Source: a virus. From it: a stretch of 64,000 bases of DNA. Position numbers and translations under genes: made by a program. Position 1 is the stretch's first letter. Every line of letters begins with the position of its first letter. The notes under the pieces are model-generated. The model was not told the DNA's origin. It ran no database searches and saw only the letters and a list, made by a program, of their open reading frames with translations. Shown here in pieces: positions 53,370 to 61,695 of the stretch. Location: the IMG/VR virus record IMGVR_UViG_3300032323_000739, positions 1 to 64,000 of that record; one strand, 5' to 3'.

Positions 53370-54670
53370 AATATAACTGCATTGTTTTTAAACGTAGAAA
53401 GATTTTTTAAATTATGTTCTAAAACTGGTTTAATTTTATCATATAATTCTTTGAGATCCTCGATGCTATAACTATCGATATGGTCAATGAGTTTTAAAAT
53501 TTTTTCCATGCGGCGTGAGTGATTAATCTCTGTATCATAACTTTCGTCCCAGACCTCGCCAAAAGTTTTAAAACCCATTAGTTTTAAATATTCTAAAGTG
53601 CGTGGAGGAGCAACTAACACAAAAGGTCGCATAGCTCTAATTGCGTTTATTGTTTTTTCACTGAACAATCCAGTATCCTGAGTAAACCGAGATTCTGTAA
53701 CTACTGCACAAAAACATTGAGCATAAAATTCAATAGGTAATGGATGGGTCCAGTCGGGACTTTTAACACTCGGTTTACTGATTTGTTCAGATGATAAATT
53801 TACAATCTCGCCGGGTATATCAATGCTAAACGGACCTTTTTGATTTAAATATTTGTTGCCGTTTACTAGTTCATTTTTTTTAAAATCTAACTCAAACCAC
53901 AATGCTGATAAAAACTCCTCGGTAGACACGTTATAATTCCAACTAATTAAAGAAGATCGCTGACAAAGATATGCGGCAATTATATTTCTAAATGACGTGT
54001 ACCTCCAATTTGCAGACCAAAATTTATACTTGATTTCATCACTGCTAAAATTGGTTCGTATAGGATCAGTATTTTCATTAAACAACGATTGGATAAAAAT
54101 ATCTTTACAAAAAATTTTAAATTCTTTATATTGATTTGAAAATTTTTCTCTACAATAATAATCGCATGTAAAGACAGAAACATTTGTTAATTTATTTTTA
54201 ATAACAAACTCTTTAATCGATTCAAATTCATAACAGAATAATATTTCACTGTTATCTTTTTCTGAAAAAACTTCTTTAGCAGATTTATTACCTCGATGAT
54301 AATTGACCGGATCAATGTAAAATCGGTCATCGGAGTTATTAGTAAATGATAATATTTCGTACAGATATATTTCTAAACCTGTTTGATTAAGTTTTTCAAT
54401 AACTTTGCTATCTAGTTCTAACGATTCTAACTGCGGTATATTGCCTATACCTGTGTATATCATGTGTGGCTTTGATATTTTTTCTATAAAGGTACCAGTA
54501 TATAAATCTTGATAATAATCAAAAAAAGTATATTTTTCTGATTGTTGATCGGATCTAAATATCTCTCCGTTTTGAAGAATTAAAATAGGGTCAGAGAACA
54601 ACTTTTGATACAAAACACAAAAGTAATGATCGTTTCGAGTATCAAAAGTTTTTCCCGACAATGGTCTCAT
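53366..54670 (-). CDS. Putative glycosyltransferase-like protein, tandem paralogue B
   Basis: 434 residues, related to the preceding protein along its whole length: FCVLYQKLFSDPILIL, MIYTGIGNIPQLESLELD, YKFWSANWRYTSFRNIIAAY, CAVVTESRFTQDTGLFSEKT, INAIRAMRPFVLVAPPRTLE and WDESYDTEINHSRRM. Strong conservation of the last 110 residues and divergence of the middle suggest the same activity with different acceptors. It starts in a 4-base overlap with the amidinotransferase stop. The GT10-like resemblance is only at the motif level. Confidence 0.45.
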   Translation of the reverse strand: MRPLSGKTFDTRNDHYFCVLYQKLFSDPILILQNGEIFRSDQQSEKYTFFDYYQDLYTGTFIEKISKPHMIYTGIGNIPQLESLELDSKVIEKLNQTGLEIYLYEILSFTNNSDDRFYIDPVNYHRGNKSAKEVFSEKDNSEILFCYEFESIKEFVIKNKLTNVSVFTCDYYCREKFSNQYKEFKIFCKDIFIQSLFNENTDPIRTNFSSDEIKYKFWSANWRYTSFRNIIAAYLCQRSSLISWNYNVSTEEFLSALWFELDFKKNELVNGNKYLNQKGPFSIDIPGEIVNLSSEQISKPSVKSPDWTHPLPIEFYAQCFCAVVTESRFTQDTGLFSEKTINAIRAMRPFVLVAPPRTLEYLKLMGFKTFGEVWDESYDTEINHSRRMEKILKLIDHIDSYSIEDLKELYDKIKPVLEHNLKNLSTFKNNAVIL

Positions 54671-55659
54671 TTATGATCCCTAGCAATGTCGAGGGTTACG
54701 CAATGAAATCCGCCACCTAAGGTCCTTTGTTGTCGTCCAGGTAGCATAGCACACTCTATTTTATATTTGGCCAATTCTTTTCTTAGAGGTTCTTGTACAT
54801 TGGGCAGTGCTACTAGATTAGGATTAATACTAAACAAATTTACATTCATCCACTTACTAGCATTACAATAACCGGGATAATGACCTACATCGACAGCATC
54901 ATCGACAAAAATGGCATCCCAACTTTGTAAAGGTTTAGGCAATTGATCTTTGCTCTTAATTCGACTCCCGTTTAACAGCATTAGTCCTTCTCTTAACAAT
55001 GCTATAGTACTGTCTATGTGCATATAACTGTAAACACCTTCAACTAGCCATACTTTTTTTGACGGTCCTACTAATTCTTGTAGATACTCTGCACCTTTCT
55101 TATTAGCACTGTTACTGACTAGATAATATAAGTTATCGTTATCTTTTAAAACATTTGCCGCATCAAAGCAAGGTTCTATTTCTGTTAGTGCTAAAATGTC
55201 TTTGTCTCCTAGACACTTTTCATTATATAACGCATCGGATTTTTCCGCCGCTGCCTGTATGTAACGTACTCCGTTTTTAGCAAATCTTTGAAAATGTGCG
55301 TCCATACTACGCCACTCTCCTTCTCTCGCTCTTAGGGGTTGTGGAGTTGCTAATATTAAATCGTCGTAGACTATGACATTATCGCGAGGACAATAGTTAT
55401 AATAGTTTGGTTCAAAATTAGAATCGGGTCTAAGAACCTCAACACCTTCCCCTTTTAAAAATTTACAAAATTCTTCTAAATCTTCGTTGGCTTCGTCTAT
55501 AACTTGTTGCGGATATCTACCCTGAGGAATTTTACTTTCGTCTGTGTAGTCAGCATAGTTTACGCATCTTAGACTTTTATCTAGAGATGGTATTTTAGCA
55601 TCGTCGGCAATGCCAACGATTACAGTTTTTAAAGGATCCCATTCGTTTTTACTTAACAT
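54667..55659 (-). CDS. Amidinotransferase (glycine/inosamine amidinotransferase family)
   Basis: 330-residue enzyme of the arginine-deiminase/amidinotransferase fold. NEWDPLKTVIVG opens as in family members. NYCPRDNVIVYDDLILATPQ holds the early Asp, EIEPCFDAANV the second acidic site, YSYMHIDSTIALL the catalytic His-x-Asp, and GGGFHCVTLDI the catalytic Cys320. These match arginine:glycine and scyllo-inosamine-4-phosphate (StrB1-like) amidinotransferases, which move an amidino group from arginine to an amine. The acceptor here is unknown. A second copy begins at 63487. Confidence 0.85.
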   Translation of the reverse strand: MLSKNEWDPLKTVIVGIADDAKIPSLDKSLRCVNYADYTDESKIPQGRYPQQVIDEANEDLEEFCKFLKGEGVEVLRPDSNFEPNYYNYCPRDNVIVYDDLILATPQPLRAREGEWRSMDAHFQRFAKNGVRYIQAAAEKSDALYNEKCLGDKDILALTEIEPCFDAANVLKDNDNLYYLVSNSANKKGAEYLQELVGPSKKVWLVEGVYSYMHIDSTIALLREGLMLLNGSRIKSKDQLPKPLQSWDAIFVDDAVDVGHYPGYCNASKWMNVNLFSINPNLVALPNVQEPLRKELAKYKIECAMLPGRQQRTLGGGFHCVTLDIARDHK

Positions 55660-55662
55660 AAT

Positions 55663-56376
55663 TTACTCACTGTGTTTATAAAGTTCAAAATCTTTTTCGT
55701 ATAATTTAAAAAATTCTTTTGAATTTTTTACATAATTATCAAATAAAGTTTTACAGAATACACTATAATTTGGTAATTTTTTTTCACTACTATTATAGTG
55801 TGGAAGTCTTACATCTATTCCTAAAAAATTTTGTATTTTTTGTTCAAGGGTATTATCCATTTTAAAAGTTTGAATATTTTTATCTTTACAAGGAATTAAA
55901 AAAAGATACTGCGGGGCAGTGTGTTCTTCAAAAATAAACTTTTTTTGTTTTACTTCTTCTGCTATCTGCTCCAGCGATAATACCATATCTCTAGGTACAG
56001 GAATTCCGAACATAGGATTTTCTTCTGTACATTCAGGACCAATGAATCTATACATATACTCGTTTAAGCCCGCTGACCAGCGAGATAGTGGATCTCTGAC
56101 TACTGCAAAAATTTTATAATCATCCTGTAATTCAAAATTTAAATCGTCTGATATTAATGTAAATCCAGCAGATTTTAAAGCGGCAGTGAGACTTCGACTT
56201 GCACACTTATCTATGTGCATGAATATAGTCTTTATCTGATGATTTACCATACATCCAGTAAACCCTGGTGCATGAATAAGATCTCGATATTTTTGAAATG
56301 TCATGGCAGATGATGCACAATAGTTATTGTACAAATCTATAGAATAATCAATGACTGCAGGGGATTGTGTTAACAT
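55663..56376 (-). CDS. Sulfotransferase-like protein
   Basis: 237 residues. IFMHIDKCASRSL (54-63) is the 5'-phosphosulfate loop and FAVVRDPLSRWSAGLNEYM (RDP at 94-96, R99, S101) the 3'-phosphate-binding element of PAPS-dependent sulfotransferases. It is closest in shape to the carbohydrate sulfotransferase-type family. No signal anchor is seen, so it would work in the cytosol. A P-loop protein related to APS kinase is encoded two genes upstream in the same block, which may bear on its donor. Confidence 0.75.
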   Translation of the reverse strand: MLTQSPAVIDYSIDLYNNYCASSAMTFQKYRDLIHAPGFTGCMVNHQIKTIFMHIDKCASRSLTAALKSAGFTLISDDLNFELQDDYKIFAVVRDPLSRWSAGLNEYMYRFIGPECTEENPMFGIPVPRDMVLSLEQIAEEVKQKKFIFEEHTAPQYLFLIPCKDKNIQTFKMDNTLEQKIQNFLGIDVRLPHYNSSEKKLPNYSVFCKTLFDNYVKNSKEFFKLYEKDFELYKHSE

Positions 56377-56604
56377 TTAATCTTTTTCGGTTACTATAAT
56401 TGCTACTCGATCGGCGGCCCATACTAGCCGACCGTAGCAGGCGATGTTCCATTTAGTTTCACCGTGTTCTTGCGTACATTCTGTAAACGTTTCTCCAAAG
56501 ATTCTAACATCCGACGCAAAATGCTCTTGGCCGTTTTCAAACACTCGCCACACTAATTTAGAACCGTTGTGTTTGGTATTGAATCGGACGTGATACTTGT
56601 TCAT
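56377..56604 (-). CDS. Small hypothetical protein, 75 aa
   Basis: Not recognised as a named family. The sequence looks like a compact beta protein (MNKYHVRFNTKHNGSKLVWR, VFENGQEHFASDVRIFGETF, and WNIACYGRLVWAADRVAIIV). Small proteins with this feel occur in marine phages. It overlaps the kinase gene by ATGA at 56604-56601 and abuts the sulfotransferase, so it is part of the same transcript. No function is proposed. Confidence 0.6.
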   Translation of the reverse strand: MNKYHVRFNTKHNGSKLVWRVFENGQEHFASDVRIFGETFTECTQEHGETKWNIACYGRLVWAADRVAIIVTEKD

Positions 56605-57437
56605 TTAAGTCCCATCTCTTTTCTTATCTTAGTGGCACTTATTGAATGTATAGCATCATCAAAAGTTTCTTGTTCAATTCGATAGCCTACATCTCTACCA
56701 TAGGTAATGTTTACAATGTTAGGCACAACTTGTATTTCGTATTGTCCCTGATACAGAGGATCTAGATCTCTGCGTATGTAACTTTTGACTTGTTCTATAG
56801 CAAACGGGTTTGACCCTTGCCAACCTTGACAATCACGTATTTGTATCACAACTTGCCCTGTTTTGGCAATGGCACGTTCAAATAACGCACGATGTCCAGC
56901 ATGCCACGGCTGCCATCGTCCTAACATTTGTACTGTTTCTTTTTGCCAGTCGAACGTAGGTCTACGACGATTGCTAAGGATATGTTCTCCGATAAATTCA
57001 GACCACTTCTCTGCATTCTGTTCTGTAATGCGGAAGTCGTAGACATCTGGTGCTACAAACATTTTATTTGTATCTTCATATCGACCAGCATCTATAGTGT
57101 CTACCCAGATAGTCCAGTCTGCTTTAAAATTATGTCGCATTTCGGGCAAAGGTGCTACAAAATCAACAATGACAAAATCTGCAGAACTTCGATCTGCTAA
57201 TTCCCTCATTCTATGACTTTGACGTATACGTCCTTCTTGACTAAAGTCCCAGTCATTATACTTCTTGCGGACATCATCGGCATTAAACCATTCTACAGTA
57301 GCGTAACTCTGGTGAGCCATTTCTCGATCACTGTGAAACATACCGCTATGGTTTTCTAACCATTTTTTTAATTCTTGAGCAAGCATGGTTTTGCCTGCGC
57401 CGGGTAACCCCATTATTAATATACGCTTTGCTGTCAT
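56601..57437 (-). CDS. P-loop (APS-kinase-like) kinase fused to nucleotidyltransferase
   Basis: 278-residue fusion. N-terminal half: GLPGAGKT (10-17, Walker A), FNADDVRKKYNDWDFSQEGR and SADFVIVDFVAPLPEMR, the layout of adenylylsulfate-kinase-like proteins. C-terminal half: LGRWQPWHAGHRALFERAIA with H179-x-G-H182 and SISATKIRKEM, the HxGH and ISxTxIR motifs of NadM/CTP-type cytidylyltransferases. The second domain is too short and lacks the motifs of ATP sulfurylase, so this is not a PAPS synthetase. Likely role: phosphorylates then adenylylates or cytidylylates a small molecule. Confidence 0.78.
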   Translation of the reverse strand: MTAKRILIMGLPGAGKTMLAQELKKWLENHSGMFHSDREMAHQSYATVEWFNADDVRKKYNDWDFSQEGRIRQSHRMRELADRSSADFVIVDFVAPLPEMRHNFKADWTIWVDTIDAGRYEDTNKMFVAPDVYDFRITEQNAEKWSEFIGEHILSNRRRPTFDWQKETVQMLGRWQPWHAGHRALFERAIAKTGQVVIQIRDCQGWQGSNPFAIEQVKSYIRRDLDPLYQGQYEIQVVPNIVNITYGRDVGYRIEQETFDDAIHSISATKIRKEMGLK

Positions 57438-58027
57438 TGAAACACCTTTTGTAAACTTATGTCTGGATAATCTTTATAACTCCATTTCTGCGGAGGCATA
57501 TCCTTTACTTCTTTAAACTTTTTAAGACCTAGTTCTGCAGTTTCAGGAGTCATATAATAATGATAACCTAACTGTTCTATAATTTGTTCTGGCCACGGTC
57601 TTTCTCCAAATCTTCCATCGTAACTCATTTCTTTTAATTTTTTAAAGTCAGATAAATTGTCTAACAGAATCATTCCGCCTCTGCCAAGTTTAAGATGTTT
57701 TTTAAATTGAAAACTTAAACACATTAAAGTACCTGGAATGTAACTGCCTTGCTTCCATAGCACTGCGGCGTCAATTATATTACTGTTGCCGATGTAATAA
57801 TAATCTTGCCAGTCTTCGTTTCTAAATTTCCACTCTAAACCTAATTTCATAAAAGTCATTGGTATAGAAAGATACGTTTGCCTTGGGCAACTAACCTGAT
57901 TTGTTTCAGTTAATCTTAAACTTAGTTCTACTGCATGTGTACAGCAGTCAACACTGACAGCATATTTGCTGCCAAAAAAGTCAGCAATAGTATTTTCAAA
58001 TTCTGATATAGTATTCCAGTCAGCCAT
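57434..58027 (-). CDS. Minimal DegT/DnrJ/EryC1-type aminotransferase
   Basis: 197-residue, PLP-dependent-type protein. VSVDCCTHAVELSLRL is the N-terminal cofactor loop, NIIDAAVLW the Asp that contacts the PLP ring, SFQFKKHLKLGRGG the lysine loop (K110 by alignment) and YHYYMTPETAELGL the element near the C-terminal sugar side. Family members run to about 370-400 residues; this one ends after the large domain, so the small domain is missing. It could still bind PLP or work with a partner. The ATG at 58027 (TAATG overlap) is preferred to an upstream start at 58066. Confidence 0.7.
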   Translation of the reverse strand: MADWNTISEFENTIADFFGSKYAVSVDCCTHAVELSLRLTETNQVSCPRQTYLSIPMTFMKLGLEWKFRNEDWQDYYYIGNSNIIDAAVLWKQGSYIPGTLMCLSFQFKKHLKLGRGGMILLDNLSDFKKLKEMSYDGRFGERPWPEQIIEQLGYHYYMTPETAELGLKKFKEVKDMPPQKWSYKDYPDISLQKVFQ

Positions 58028-58617
58028 TATAATCTCGGATCCCAAGTAGGAAATTCGCACTCCCATTTAGGGAATTTTTTCAGTTGTTCAAAGTATATAT
58101 CTAAATTTAGGCCCCACACTGACTGATTCCATCCCCTGTAAAATACATCTTTGGCTTTGTAAAATGTGCCTTGCTCTACATGTTTAGGAAACCAGATATT
58201 ATGACTAATTCTACTAGTACCTACACTGTTAGCATTACTAGTGCCGTAGAATTTTTTATCTGTTCCGGCCCAGGCAATAGCCGCAGGCATAAAGAATTGA
58301 CTGGCTACACACTGATGTTTAAACACAAATCCTCGAACATTGTGCATAGGCTTATGACTGCGATCAGTAAAGCACACAGTCCTTGCTAGTAATCGATAAC
58401 TGCCGGGACCCATAACATCATCAAAACTATGGCAACAAACTCCTCCGATAATTTCTCCGTTGTATTCTAATAACCAGCCGGCCCACTCTCGTTCGTTTTT
58501 AAAACAATCAAACATAGTTTTTTGACTGATATTATTTTCAAAACCTCTGCGAGCACACTCGGCATAAAATTCTGTTAAATCTAAATCTTCAGTAAATGGT
58601 ATTAATCGATATGTCAT
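58027..58617 (-). CDS. GNAT-like acyltransferase (tentative)
   Basis: 196 residues starting at 58617 in an ATGA overlap with the upstream stop; an upstream start at 58653 was rejected. GWLLEYNGEIIGGVCCHSFD followed by YRLLARTVCFTDRSHKPMHN fits the beta4-beta5 part of GNAT folds, and the C-terminus has FYGTSNANSVGTSRI. No clear Q/R-x-x-G-x-G/A loop was found, so the fold is uncertain. Next to a DegT enzyme, N-acylation of an amino sugar would be a natural step (inference). Confidence 0.4.
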   Translation of the reverse strand: MTYRLIPFTEDLDLTEFYAECARRGFENNISQKTMFDCFKNEREWAGWLLEYNGEIIGGVCCHSFDDVMGPGSYRLLARTVCFTDRSHKPMHNVRGFVFKHQCVASQFFMPAAIAWAGTDKKFYGTSNANSVGTSRISHNIWFPKHVEQGTFYKAKDVFYRGWNQSVWGLNLDIYFEQLKKFPKWECEFPTWDPRL

Positions 58618-59918
58618 GTGCTTTCCTGCCAGTGTGAATTGCGTGACAAACAACGATTTGTAATTTTATTTCTAGCATCTGATATTTCAGTTTTACTATG
58701 TAAAAAATTGCTAATCATAAAATAATTTAAAATAGTGCTAGTGTGTATAAATGCATTATCTAACTTTGAAACTATTAAATCAATTTTTGATAAAAGATCA
58801 ATATTATGAAACTCTACTTCTAAATTTTTAAAATGGTCCCAGTTGTTTAATATTTTTTCATTTAATCCTTGATACTTTTGAGACTCGCACTGAGCACTAT
58901 CTAAGTGCGGTTCAATACCGATATTTCTTTCTTTTGCCCAGGAGTTAGCGAACTCTTGATAATTTTTTCCGTCCCATGTTTGATATAAAGATTTTTTAAA
59001 TTCTATATTATTAGGATTTAAATCATAAAAAATTATTTTCTTAGCATTACTGGTAAGTGCCATGCTTTCACCTAAAAGTCCGTTAGCCGGACTGATTACT
59101 ACATCTGCTTGTATGTGCGGAGCATGACAGTCCCAGTGCCACACATTTAAATAATTAAATTCTAAAGCCTTTTTAATAATAGCAATAATCATTATTTGAC
59201 TTTCATCAAGATCATCTGTAATTGTTAAAGATTTAAGTGCTGGTTCAAATAATTCTGGACGTATTTTAGGATAAAAATGGCCACGTGCCGGCAAGCGATA
59301 TCTATCTTTATCAAACCCTAAGTCGTCAACTAAATCTTCTATAGAAATAAATTTTAAATTATTTTCTGGATATCTCCAGTCTTCGTCAAAGTTAACAACT
59401 GTATAGCCTTGGTTTAGTGCCTCCTCCATAACGGCTGCTCCAAAGTCCATGACTCTTTCTGTTTTTTCTTCTGCCAAATACACACTAAGTGGAGCATGTC
59501 CGCAGTTCATGTCGCCGTGCCCTCGAACAAATCTGGATCCATAATCTTCGTAAGAAGAAAAATTTAATCCTTTAGGAAATGCGCGAGTATTAATAATAAA
59601 ACATTGATCGTGTAAGTGGGGAGTGGTGTCCTCGGGGTACCAAATAATATGCCCCATAACTCCGATATTATCAGTTAAACTATGTATTTTATTCCACAAG
59701 TGATCTCTGTTAATAATCACATCGCCTGCAGTTTCCACAAACAGCCAGTCGGCCTGATCTAAATAATCATTAATTTGTTCATAACTATTCACTGTAACTA
59801 CTGGATAGTTGCCTTCGCTAAGTTGATACTGTCCTGCCTCTGTAATCTGTAACATCTTAGCATCTAGCCAAGGATGATTAGTAGAGATCTGTACTGTAAT
59901 AAAAATAACCCGATTCAT
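58614..59918 (-). CDS. Hypothetical two-part protein, 434 aa
   Basis: Not recognised as a known enzyme. The first half has glycosyltransferase-like elements (QISTNHPWLDAKMLQITEAG; YLDQADWLFVETAGDVI; FINTRAFPKG-type block as CFIINTRAFPKGLNF). The second half has ALTSNAKKIIFYDLNPNNIE, a Rossmann-like strand with Asp, and ISPANGLLGESM; a methyltransferase-like fold is possible. It overlaps the hydroxylase gene by 41 bases. The protein may process a large substrate in two steps, but that is speculation. Confidence 0.5.
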   Translation of the reverse strand: MNRVIFITVQISTNHPWLDAKMLQITEAGQYQLSEGNYPVVTVNSYEQINDYLDQADWLFVETAGDVIINRDHLWNKIHSLTDNIGVMGHIIWYPEDTTPHLHDQCFIINTRAFPKGLNFSSYEDYGSRFVRGHGDMNCGHAPLSVYLAEEKTERVMDFGAAVMEEALNQGYTVVNFDEDWRYPENNLKFISIEDLVDDLGFDKDRYRLPARGHFYPKIRPELFEPALKSLTITDDLDESQIMIIAIIKKALEFNYLNVWHWDCHAPHIQADVVISPANGLLGESMALTSNAKKIIFYDLNPNNIEFKKSLYQTWDGKNYQEFANSWAKERNIGIEPHLDSAQCESQKYQGLNEKILNNWDHFKNLEVEFHNIDLLSKIDLIVSKLDNAFIHTSTILNYFMISNFLHSKTEISDARNKITNRCLSRNSHWQEST

Positions 59919-60558
59919 CTTGTTTTTCCAATGCTTGTTTCATCATGTCTTTCCATTCTGGCGTACTGTCATGATGATGTACTATTAAATGATAACGATC
60001 TTCCGTGCTACGATTTTCTATACTATGTTCATAACTGAGATTCATAGCATAGGCATCTCCAGGTTTAAAATCAACCTTAGATCCGTCTGTCCACTGCCAA
60101 ACACAATTAGGATGATTAGTGAGGGCAATATTTACAGCATCCGGTATAGAGTAAGGACTGTCCCGATGTTGACTAATAAACCCACCTGCTTTTAACAACA
60201 TAAATCTTACTCTGCCTAATTGTTGACTAGGAAAGACATTTTTTAACCAATTTACTGTTACTGGGCATTGCTCTGCAATTTCAGTCCATGTAAAATCTTT
60301 AGCAGCCTCGCGTGGACTAGCGTATCCGTAGGCATCCCAACTCATAGGACGATCTAACCCTAATCCGTATATAGGTAAACTAAACCAATCGTGGTGGTCG
60401 TATCCGTCATCTTTTCTATATCTAATAAATTGATCTTTTAACGACTGTGCTTCGGCAGCCATGGCTTCGTGTGGGATTTCCAAATCTAATTTTAAACATT
60501 TGGCAGAAGTGTATAGATATTCTCTTGCACCTTCTGTATATTCTTTACTAAAATTCAT
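59878..60558 (-). CDS. Asp/Asn-beta-hydroxylase-like 2OG-Fe(II) oxygenase
   Basis: 226 residues; first gene of the minus-strand block. GGFISQHRDSPYSIPDAVNI has the H-x-D pair, GDAYAMNLSYEHSIENRSTE the distal His, and DRYHLIVHHHD the Arg that would bind 2-oxoglutarate. The order and spacing match the aspartyl/asparaginyl hydroxylase family. Another member is encoded at 61684-62355. The protein acts in the cytosol, with an unknown target. Transcription probably starts at the sigma-70-like promoter at 60573-60601. Confidence 0.75.
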   Translation of the reverse strand: MNFSKEYTEGAREYLYTSAKCLKLDLEIPHEAMAAEAQSLKDQFIRYRKDDGYDHHDWFSLPIYGLGLDRPMSWDAYGYASPREAAKDFTWTEIAEQCPVTVNWLKNVFPSQQLGRVRFMLLKAGGFISQHRDSPYSIPDAVNIALTNHPNCVWQWTDGSKVDFKPGDAYAMNLSYEHSIENRSTEDRYHLIVHHHDSTPEWKDMMKQALEKQDESGYFYYSTDLY

Positions 60559-60572
60559 AATGTACTTATTTT

Positions 60573-60601
60573 ATTTTAGCACCATGGAAATAAAAAGTAA
60601 A
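60573..60601 (-). promoter_or_regulatory. Probable sigma-70-type promoter for the minus-strand block
   Basis: On the minus strand, TTTACT (60601-60596) and TAAAAT (60578-60573) are separated by 17 bases: four and five matches to consensus. It lies between divergent genes, and its -35 box coincides with AGTAAATA (60596-60603) read on the plus strand. Confidence 0.45.
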
Positions 60602-60603
60602 TA
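60596..60603 (+). promoter_or_regulatory. Possible late-type motif AGTAAATA
   Basis: Two mismatches from TATAAATA and only six bases before the radical SAM ATG at 60610, so a leader would be almost absent. Noted mainly because it overlaps the minus-strand -35 box as in the 1229-1263 region. Confidence 0.2.
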
Positions 60604-60609
60604 CCCAGT

Positions 60610-61695
60610 ATGTTTAAATTTGACGAACTTCAAACCATTCATTTAGAAATAACCAATAACTGTCAAGCCAGTTGCCCTATGTGTGCTAGAAACTATCACG
60701 GCGGTCAGCCCAATCCATTGTTAAAAATTAATAATTGGACACTAAAAGATTTCCAAGATATTTTTACAGACGAAGTGATCGCACAAGTTAAAGGCATCTA
60801 CTTTTGTGGAAACTTTGGAGATCCGTTATTAAACAACGATTTTTTAGACATGATAAAATGGATAGTACCAAAAAGTCCTAATCTTGTTATTAATGTACAT
60901 ACCAACGGTGGTGCTCGTAAAACTGAATGGTGGGAAGAATTAGCTCGTAGCCTACCACAGAATCACATGATAAATTTTGGCATCGATGGATTGGAGGATA
61001 CACATCATTTATATCGAGTCGGAACAACCTATGAAAATGTTATACGTAATGCTAAAGCATTTATAGATGCAGGCGGTCGTGCTGAGTGGGTTTTCTTAAA
61101 ATTTAAACATAACGAACATCAGGAAGAAGAAGCGCGTCGACGTGCTAAAGATTTAGGCTTTGAAATTTTTACATTAAAAAATTCCAGTAGATTTTTAGGA
61201 GAACCTAGATATAGAGTTATTGACAAGGAAGGTAATATTACACATTATATTGAACCTCCTAATGATAACAAGATGCATTTTATTAGCAAAGAAATGATAG
61301 ATAACTATCGAGAAACTATCATGCCTCTTGAAATTAGTTGTAAGGTACAACGTGATAGAGAAATTTATATAGATGCTTTTAAGATGGTCATGCCCTGCTG
61401 TTGGTTAGCCAGCGCACCTTATACACAATATGATTATGATAATGTTAATGCGCATATACGATCTGAAATTAAACGACAGTATCACGACTTAGTTGATGCA
61501 TTAGGCGGACCACAAGCATTAGATGCTGTTAACGTTGGTATAAAAGCAGTTATAGATTCTAAACCATGGCAGACAGTGTGGGAAGAATATTGGACAAATA
61601 AGAAAATGATCATGTGTGCTCGTATATGTGGTCAAACACCTACGATTTCAAAACCAACAGATCAATTTTTAGAAAGAAAGAAATTAAACTCTTAA
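60610..61695 (+). CDS. Radical SAM protein (SPASM-like C-terminus)
   Basis: 361 residues. IHLEITNNCQASCPMCARN has CxxxCxxC (C18, C22, C25). FCGNFGDPLLNNDFLDMIKW is the GGEP-like segment (here GNFGDP), then TNGGARKTEWWEEL and INFGIDGLEDTHHLYRVGTT. Toward the end MVMPCCWLASAPYTQYDYDN and MCARICGQTPT provide cysteines for a second cluster. The pattern fits radical SAM/SPASM-type enzymes. It is the fourth radical SAM gene in the window and converges with the hydroxylase at 61684 (stops overlap 12 bases). Confidence 0.8.
   Translation: MFKFDELQTIHLEITNNCQASCPMCARNYHGGQPNPLLKINNWTLKDFQDIFTDEVIAQVKGIYFCGNFGDPLLNNDFLDMIKWIVPKSPNLVINVHTNGGARKTEWWEELARSLPQNHMINFGIDGLEDTHHLYRVGTTYENVIRNAKAFIDAGGRAEWVFLKFKHNEHQEEEARRRAKDLGFEIFTLKNSSRFLGEPRYRVIDKEGNITHYIEPPNDNKMHFISKEMIDNYRETIMPLEISCKVQRDREIYIDAFKMVMPCCWLASAPYTQYDYDNVNAHIRSEIKRQYHDLVDALGGPQALDAVNVGIKAVIDSKPWQTVWEEYWTNKKMIMCARICGQTPTISKPTDQFLERKKLNS

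Noticed and set aside
56601-57437. Bifunctional PAPS synthetase
   Set aside because: The C-terminal domain is about 120 residues with HxGH and ISxTxIR; ATP sulfurylase is far larger and has different motifs.
35140-61695. A RiPP (modified peptide) cluster built on the radical SAM genes
   Set aside because: No short precursor-like peptide gene, protease or transporter was found next to any of the four enzymes.
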